Assembly: GCA_027604705.1 (NCBI GenBank)
Contig: JADHYV010000074.1
Coordinates: 30,743 to 94,742 of the forward strand
Source of the DNA: Allomyces arbusculus
Taxonomy: Eukaryota; Blastocladiomycota; Blastocladiomycetes; Blastocladiales; Blastocladiaceae
Length of the DNA stretch: 64,000 bases
Direction of reading: 5' to 3'
The notes beneath the pieces were generated by a model. That model ran no database searches and had not been told where the DNA came from. It saw nothing but the letters and a program-made list of their open reading frames with translations. Shown here piece after piece: positions 56,601-64,000 of the stretch. The position numbers and the translations under genes are program-made. The first letter of the stretch is position 1, and every line of letters starts with the position of its first letter.

Positions 56601-59324
56601 ATCAGCAGCCGCGAATACGTCTCGCTCGCGACAGTCCGATGAATCGTGAGCTTGCTGAGCGCGTTGCTCAGCTGCACGAGCGACCCGTGTGTGCGCACCG
56701 TCTCGAAAAATTCTCGCATCTGGGATGATCCGACAGAAGTGTCAATCCTTCAGTGAGACTCGACGAAACATAATAAAATGGCCGAGCGTACCGCGTACAA
56801 ACTCAACAGGTGCGCAACTTTCGACTTGCGGTCCATATTCTGAAAATCAGCGCTCTCGAGCAGCCCACGGCCCTGCGCGCCATACTCGCCCAACTTGTCG
56901 TCCTCGCGTTCTTGCCGCTCCTTGGCGTAGATCAGGAATTTCTCGTCGAACCGGATGGGTCGCGCCTTGATCTGCTCAATCAATTCGTCGGCGGCCGTCT
57001 TGCCCGCGTCGCCAAAGTACGCAGCAAGGTAGGTCGCGGCAATAAAGAGCAGCAGCGTGTCATCGAATTCGATCAGACCGCGCTCGAGCAGCTGTAAACC
57101 GACGGTGATCTGGTTGGGCGTCGGGTCTTCGCGAATGAACCGGATGCCTAGTATCGAACGCCCATGGCCCGTGAGCATCTAATCTTCTCCATAACAGCAA
57201 ACAACGCCAACAGCACGGTACGTACACGCCTCGACCTGCAATGGCGACTCGAACACGCGATCCCGTACGGCCACCTTTTTCGCTTGCACCTCATTCAACA
57301 CCTCCATGGACGTCTTTTCCATGAGCCGGTGCAGCGCATTCGCGTCAGCGACCGCGGCCACCCACCCGGCAATCGCGGCCCCATTCGCGTCCGCCGCGGC
57401 GGCCACGGGCGACACGGGCGCCGACCGCAAGACCGAATTGGCCGGCCCGAGTCCCATCTGGCTCAACGCCGCGACGCGGCGCGCGTTCTTGCCCGTCGTG
57501 GGCGGCGGCGACACGGGCTCCTCGTCGCCTCCATGCATCTGGTGCTCGATTTTACTCACGCGGTGCCACCGGCGCACGTGAGTCGCAAACATCCACCGCG
57601 CAGACCACCGCGCGAGCCCCACTCCGGCCGCGAACCCGGCGATCGCTGCAGGCACGAACATGGTCAGCCACGCGTCGGTCGCGCCGGTCCCGTACGCGAC
57701 CATCGACAGGATCATGGAAGTCGTTGCGGCGGTCATGAACCCGAGCCGCATCGCCGTCATGCGCGAGTGGTACCAGGGTTGGGTCAGGGTGATGGCGCGG
57801 ACGAGGTAGAGCAGGCCGAGCGTGACGAGCGACGCGTAGATCCAGTTGCCCGTGGGAGTGTCCGGAATGAACGTGTAGAGCGCGACGAAGAGGAGGCGCG
57901 CGGCGACGATGATGAAGTCGACGCGGCCGTGCGGTTTCGCGTCGGGGCTGAGCGAGGTCGGAGAAGTTTCGAGAAACTATGATCGGGTGAAGAGGAGAGG
58001 TCAATTTGAGCTTTTACCTTCTCCCAGGAAACATATCCGGGCTGGATGGAAAACGTACCACGAGCGACGCGACCAGCATCAGCGGCGCAAACACGGCAAT
58101 CCCGACCACGTCCATGACAAACAGCGGCAGGTGCTTGGGCCCGAAACAGGCTTCAGTGGAGTGCGAGACCTTGCCAGACCCACAATTGAGCCCGGCAAGC
58201 AACAGTTGCGCGATCGGGATCGAGAGCGCCGACATTTCCACAGTGAACAGACACCGCAGCAGGCGCAGCGCCGAAATGGGCACCTTGGACGACCGCGCAA
58301 CTTTGGCCGCAACGAGTAACGCCAGGACCATTGTGAGCAGGACGAGGACGAGAGCTGGGGGAAATGTGGAAAGATCGGTCGGGTCATTGTTTTTCCGTGA
58401 ACCGAAACGACCTAGATGTTGCTCATACCAATCGCGTTGATGATCTGGAACCCGGCATAGTCGTGAACCAATCGAATCGGCTCGACTATCGCGAGCGCAG
58501 CCTCGGGCACGTCGTGGCCGTGCAGTCGCGACGTGAGCGCAAACGACAGCAGTTGGAGATCCTCGACGGCCTACAGCACACCAACTGTCAGACCCGCACC
58601 CCCCATCCCTCCACCCGACCTCGCACGAACATACCTTGAGCACCCAGCTCACCGTGGGCGGCAATTCATTATCGGTCACCGTCACATACGCCAAACTGAA
58701 CAGCGCGTCCTCCCACAGGTTCGTCGGCAATACACTCCGCAAACTCTTTTTCGCCGCCCGGCTCGCAGACACCTTCCCCACTGTCGGGGCCCGGACCCCA
58801 GTCCCACCTCCACCGGCGGGTCTGCGCTGCTGCGTCCCTGGCCCACCACCTCCGCCATCGCCAGCCTGGAACGGTTGCTGTCCCGCCGCGGCCGCCGCCA
58901 AGATCCCGGACACCGAACTCGCCATTGGCCGCGCCGTGCGCCCTACCGACGGCGACCGCGCGCGCGCCGGGTCGTGATCGAGGACCGCCGCCGAGCGCGT
59001 GTTCTCGGCCGCGGCATGGCTGTCGATGCTGATGATCCGCGGCGGGCGTGGGGCCGTCTCCGAGTTGGGGTGCAGCAGGTGGCCGACCGACGCGGCTAAC
59101 GCGCGCGGCGCGCGCGGGTCGAACGCGGCGACAGACGGGGTGGACTGAGAGGGCCGGGCCGCGGCGGTCGGGACGGGCAGCGGCAGCGCCTGGCGGCTGG
59201 CCGCGTCGGTTCCGGTGGTGGGAATCGGCGCGGGCGGCAGGGGCGCGTCGGGGACGTCCGAGTCGGCACTGAGCGACTGGATGGGCATCATCGTGGTCGA
59301 TCGTGAACGTGGGGGTGCGGGCAT
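53609..59324 (-). CDS. TmcB-like multi-pass receptor-type protein, array copy 3
   Basis: Fourteen exons: 59324-58635, 58570-58429, 58354-58059, 57976-57226, 57147-56792, 56719-56588, 56522-56438, 56266-55928, 55851-55246, 55164-55004, 54926-54613, 54557-54433, 54347-54087, 54009-53609. All phases agree and give 1552 residues. Exons 3, 5, 6, 7 and the TQNV exon have the same lengths as in copy 1. Copy 3 has one extra intron (55245-55165) that splits the long ectodomain exon just before the conserved DNFW. The start at 59324 is the first of three closely spaced in-frame ATGs (also 59291 and 59288). The N-tail is Pro/Ala/Gly-rich, and the linker keeps the GSQTSG motif. All donors are GT. Confidence 0.75.
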
Positions 59325-59701
59325 GGCGACGGAAGGTGCGGACTGACTGCGGATGTGCGCGTTCGAGGGGTGGGTCGGTAACAAGGGGACCGGGGACCGT
59401 GGCGCGCAAAATGCGGATCGCGCGCGGTCCTTGTTCTTGCTGTCGGTCGAGCACGCGTGCGGGCAGCGGCGGGCGTGCGAGTGCGGGCGGTCGTGCGTCG
59501 TGGTGGGCTGTGTCGCGCGGACGCTGTCGAAGACTTGAACGACGGTGTAGGGTGCGCCAAGCAGGTGACCGCGCAATGACGCCTGGCCGTCATCCTTGCA
59601 CTGGACGCCAGACCAATCGGGCTGCGATCTCTCCCACCGAGCGCACCAAAACCCCAACATGCCATCATATCTTCAGTTCTCTCCGCCTCAGAATATCACG
59701 A
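59325..59701. other. Spacer between array copies 3 and 4
   Basis: No gene is seen. This is the shortest spacer of the array (377 bases), so the promoter of copy 3 must be compact or overlap the 3' UTR of copy 4. The minus-strand frame of copy 3 is open upstream to 59660, but conservation starts after 59324. Confidence 0.4.
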
Positions 59702-62700
59702 TCAGTCCCCCTCGCCGCGCAGCGACATCCCGCCCGACTCGATCAGCCCCGCCAAATCCGCATGCTCCTTCAGCACCGGCGCCGGCACCAGGAACAGCAA
59801 CGCAATCACCGTGCGCGCCTTGTTGCGCATCCGGCGGAACGCGACCATGTGCACGCCCATGGCCAATGCAATGACGCCAATCAGCGCGACCGCATAGACC
59901 AAGATGCATGCCGTCGTCGCTTGCTGCACCTGCGCGAGCACCAAGTTGCCAATGGTCGTGTCGAGCGCCGTGAGCTGCGTGCGAATCGTGCTTGTCAGCG
60001 CCTGGAGTTGCACCCACATCGGGTGCAGCGGGGAGGGCAGCTGCACGGTGATCGGGCCGGCCGAGGTCTGCACCGTGACCGGATCTACCGTCGGTCAAGG
60101 CGGTTCATCAGGATCGGCCACGGGCTCGTCCGCCCTACGCACGCGAGCCAGGTATTAGGTACGCACCGACCGTGCCCGTCGTCAGCAAGCACGCGGGCGC
60201 CGCCAAATTCACAAACTGCGTCGCCAAATCCAAATACGAATCAATCAGCGGATTCAGCGCAATCGTTGTACTCGCCGTCGCCGTATTACTGATCGCGTTG
60301 GTCACGGACGTGGTCGCGTTGGGCAAGAACGTCGTAAATTGCGGGAGAAGGGACGAGAGACCCATCGGGTCCGCGACAATAGCCTTGTGCAGCCGTGTGA
60401 AGTCGTCAAGCACGCCACGCAGGTACCGGACGTTGTCCTCTAGTCCGTGTCCGGCAGCGTGGCGGGTCAGTTGTGCGCTGGATGGGCGACGACTGGCGCG
60501 TGGGAGGGAGGGGAGAGCGGGAATCCATACCGCCGCTGATCAAGCTCGTATCCGGAAAGACCATTTGCCGAATCAGCAGTTGCGCGACCTGCAGGTTGTG
60601 CCGCCGCTCAATCGACTTGGTCATGAGCGTCATCATGCTCGTTGCCGACACGGTCCTATCGGCGCGACTGTTGGTGAGCCGACGTCCGCACACGCCCCTT
60701 CCTCGCCGCACGACGTACTGGAACGCCGTCGCAAACATGCCGGCGGTCAACCCGCCAAGCGCGAGGATCGCGAGCACCAGGATTCGTGTCAACCGTTTCT
60801 TGGAACTCGTATGCCGCGTCTCGTCGCTGCCAGACGCCATGATGCGCGACTGCTGCGCGTCAAACTCGGACATGTCGGAGTCGCCAAAATCCGTCACTTC
60901 CTTGAATGCTTCAATCTCTTCCTCGACGCTCGTGACAATCTGTACGGCTGACCGCTTGCTCATGCCGCGCACGAGCGAGAGAATGCGCGATTCGAGATCC
61001 GAGTATCCCTTGAGCGGCTAGAGTCCGGGAAAAAAAAAAGAATTGACCGGTGAGAATGGGGGACGATTGATGATCGCAGGTGTCGTGGAGAGTGCGCGAG
61101 CGGCATGGAACCTTGATAAAGATGAACAGCCCGAGCGCGAGCAGCGACACGAGCGCGACCGTCATGATGGCCAGCGACTGAATATTGTTGCTCTGCGTGA
61201 TCGACTTGAACGCATCGATCCCGCGCTGCGGCAACGCATAGAGCGCGTTCAGCACCGTCCAAAAGTTGTCTAGAATCGCAGGTCAATCAACATCCACGTT
61301 GCCGCCAGAAAAAAAAATGCAAAAATACAAAAAGAGAGAGACAAAGAGAAAGAGGCACAAATAGAAAGAGAGATAAAGGAAGACACAATTCGACCAGTCG
61401 AAGAAACCGTACCAAACACAAACCGCACGCTCGGCGTATTCGCCACGACCGTGACCGACAACCCGCCGATCGTCGGGTACCCGAGCGCGACCCCACCGGC
61501 CGTCGCGAGCGCCTGGACGACATCCAGCGTCGTCAAGGTGCGCGGCTGGTAGTCGTAAAGGTCCGGAAACGTCGAGTTCACGACCGTGTACGCGCGGTAA
61601 ACCAGACTCGCGGCCGCCGTGGACAGATCCGCCTGATCGTTTGCCAAGAACGGAATCACGTTTGCCGTCACGTTCCCCCAATTCGTGATCAGCGAGGACC
61701 GGGCGGTCGCGAAGTCGGTCGTCATGCGCGCCGTGTAAGTCGGCAAGCGCGCAAACCACGACGTGTAGAGGAGCCGGTGAATGGCGTCGATCATATTCAT
61801 GGAGTACTGGCGCGAGAGTTTCGCCCAGTAAAAGTTGTACGTAACAACGTTCTGCGTCGCGGCAAAGTAGGTGATACATGTCACGAATCCGGCCGAGAGG
61901 GCGGCCAGGTAGACGAGGCCAATGGCCGACATGGGCACGCCCTGCTGCAGCGGGCGCGTCACACGCGTAATGAGCATTCGCCGGTGCTCGAGCAGCAGAC
62001 GCTGTTGCTTGGTCATGGACGCGCCTATGGGCCGTGGCCTTCGTCAGTGGGAGCGTCTGTTAATCGCGCGATGATGAGCGCGCAAGACGAACCTGACGTC
62101 TGCGACCCCGTCGTGTAGGGCATCGGCTGGTGTGGCGTGCGCATCGTTACGCGCGGCGACGGCGACGGAGGAGCCGCGACTGATTTTTCGGGCTTGGTTA
62201 GGGGCTTTTCATGCCCAGGAAACGGGTCGTGCGCTACCGGAAACGTGGTGCGTGACGAGTTGGCGACAGCAGTCGTGCCCATGGACTCGAGTCCTTGGCC
62301 GAGGATCATTGCTTGGCCGAGATTCGGCGCCTCGCGCAGCGACGCCTCGAAACTCGGGTCGTCACGATCGATGGCCGCGGGCGGTGGGGTGTCCATTTGC
62401 AGGTCGCGGTCGTACGAGTCCTCGACATCACCTGGGAAGGATGAGTGGAGATTGAGTGAGTGGAGTCGAGAAGACGAGAGCTGGTGCATGTCGTGAACGG
62501 CCAACGAACCGTCCTCGGCTTCAAAGGTGAGCGAGAAATCGAGGCGAAGTGAGTGAAGTGCTCCAGAGACCCCAAAAAAATCGGCCAAGAACGCACCGAT
62601 TTCAAGAATTTGCCCGGCCTTGATTGCGTTGCCCTCGACGGCGATCAGGAACTGCGAGTAAGACCGCAGCAGGCGCTTGGACTGGACAGATGCGGTCGTG

Positions 62701-64000
62701 ATTAGTCAGGAATTTTGCGGTGCGAAGAATAAATTTGAGGAGTGCCTTGGGAAACTTGACGAGCAGCCTCGAGTACGCGTCGTTTGCGAGCTCGCGGTGC
62801 ACGCTCAGCTTGCCGACAATGTGCGACAGCTGTATGAGGCTGCCCTGGCTGCGCACGCACTCGTAAAACTCGCGCACCTGTATACATGTCAACGGTGCGC
62901 GTCGTGAGCACGCGGATCATCATCGCATCAGGCCGCATATCACGTACCGTGTACAAACTTAACAGATGCTCCTTCTTCGACTTGCGGTCCAAGTTTTGAA
63001 ACTCAGCGTTATCGAGCAACCCGCGGCCAGACGTACCAGCCTCGCCCATCTTAGTCGACTCGTGTTCGTGCCGGTCGCGCGCATAGATCAAAAACTTTTC
63101 GTCAAACGGAATCGGGCGTAACTTGATCTGTTCAATCAATTCGTCGGCGGCCGTCTTGCCAGCGTCCCCGAAATAGGCGGCGAGGTAGGTGGCTGCGATG
63201 TAGAGCAGCAGTGTGTCGTCGAATTCAATCAGACCGCGCTCGAGGAGTTGCAGGCCGACCGAGATTTGCTTGGGTGTCGGGTCCTCGCGGATGAAACGTA
63301 TGCCTGGAGGAGGGTGAGTCGAGTGTCAGTTCTTCGAGGCAGAGGAAAACTCAACTTGGAAAAATTCAAACGTACACGCTTCGACTTGCAGCGGCGACGA
63401 AAAGACTCGTTCGTTGTGCACCGTCTTCTTTTCCTTGCACGCATCGAGCACCTCGAGCGACGTGCCTTCCATCAACCGCGTCAGCACATTCTCGCGCGCC
63501 ATGATCGCCATCTCGCTGCCCGCCGCGGGCCCCGCCGCACCGCTCCCTCCATACACAGACGAACTCACGAGCCGCACCGCTGACGCACGCCGCGGTAGGT
63601 TCGAATCGGGCACTGCCAAACTCGCGCGACGTGGCCGAGTGGGCTCGGGGGTCGCCACGGCCGTTGCAAGCCGATCAGCGTCGGACCCGGCACCAGCCCC
63701 GCCACCGCCACCGGTATTCAACTCCTGCTTCATGACGTGGTGCCAGCGGCGCACGCTGCGTTCGAAGAAGTACCGCGCCGAGAGCCGCGCGAGTGCAACC
63801 CCCATGATGAAACCGGTGACGGCGCACGGAATGAACACGTACAACCAGGCATTCGCAAACCCGATCCCGTACGTGATCATCGACGACAGCATGCCCGTGG
63901 CCGAAGCCGTGATGAGCCCGAGTCGCAACGCGGTCATGCGCGAGTCGTAGTAGGGTTGCGTCATGGTAATGCCGTGAATCAGGTACAGCAGGCCGCCGAG
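59702..64000 (-). CDS. TmcB-like multi-pass receptor-type protein, array copy 4 (partial, 5' end beyond window)
   Basis: Visible exons: >64000-63376 (equivalent to exon 4), 63303-62948, 62877-62746, 62681-62597, 62431-62093, 62024-61413, 61269-61112, 61017-60692, 60655-60531, 60439-60167, 60084-59702. Phases agree throughout. TPR, linker and both membrane/ectodomain modules are present, but the sequence is clearly more diverged than copies 1-3 (for example, the linker motif is preceded by PYTT and the ectodomains differ widely). The donor after the second TPR exon is GC (62745-62744) where the other three copies have GT. It shares with copy 3 the intron before DNFW. The N-tail and the first membrane spans lie outside the window. 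Confidence 0.75.

Noticed and set aside
1-64000. tRNA and rRNA genes, transposases, integrases
   Set aside because: Looked for B-box-like GGTTCGA sequences in tRNA context, rRNA-like blocks and reverse transcriptase/transposase motifs by eye; none were convincing.

Overview
The window is nuclear DNA from a eukaryote, most likely a zoosporic fungus of the Blastocladiomycota type (Allomyces/Catenaria-like). The reasons are GC-rich coding sequence with strong GC3, many short introns (about 60-110 nt) with GTACGT/GTATGT/GTGCGT donors and CTGAC-like branch sites, fungal housekeeping genes (Tim54, an ESS2/Bis1 splicing factor, a CPS1-type vacuolar peptidase), and large multi-pass proteins that resemble the Tiny macrocysts TmcB/TmcC family, which is expanded in chytrid-like fungi. 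The species name is inference. No rRNA, tRNA, CRISPR array or transposase was recognised. There is one 10-N assembly gap at 27030-27039.

Layout. 1-224: 3' end of an unidentified gene. 340-3545: left arm of an inverted segmental duplication, carrying a broken GDSL-lipase exon and an intact M20 (CPS1-like) peptidase. 3359-5332: mostly non-coding. 5333-8101 (-): mitochondrial PPR-like protein. 8302-9937 (-): ESS2 spliceosome factor. 10884-14209 (+): an unusual fusion of an RGS domain to an AIF/FSP1-like FAD oxidoreductase. 14720-16189 (-): TIM54. 16802-18259 (+): paraoxonase-like lactonase. 18831-20734 (-): a proline-rich tail-anchored protein and a four-exon orphan. 22115-24842: right arm of the duplication, where the M20 gene is broken and the lipase is intact. 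25439-27582 (+): ADCK1/Mcp2-type atypical kinase. 28126-29015: two small acidic ORFs. 29455-32875 (+): a 2-oxoglutarate-oxygenase-like gene with lost iron ligands, two in-frame TGA codons and one frameshift. 33766-35724 (-): a frameshifted fragment and a multi-pass membrane protein. 36242-40098 (+): SNF2 helicase with an internal RING finger.

40750-64000 (-): a head-to-tail array of four TmcB-like genes. Three are complete (1547, about 1554 and 1552 aa) and one runs off the right edge. Their exon lengths and phases agree closely: exons 9-13 have identical lengths in copies 1 and 2. Each protein reads as about seven N-terminal membrane segments, a cytosolic TPR block, a disordered linker ending in a GSQTSG motif, and two successive membrane/ectodomain/membrane modules. 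The array looks like a family of large surface sensors that arose by tandem duplication. Copy 2 and copy 4 carry non-canonical splice donors, and copies 3 and 4 share an intron that copies 1 and 2 lack.

The best candidates for something undescribed are the RGS-oxidoreductase fusion, the Tmc array with its conserved linker motifs, and the inverted duplication in which each arm kept a different one of two genes. All gene models are manual splice predictions supported by reading-frame continuity and phase agreement. No database search was run.
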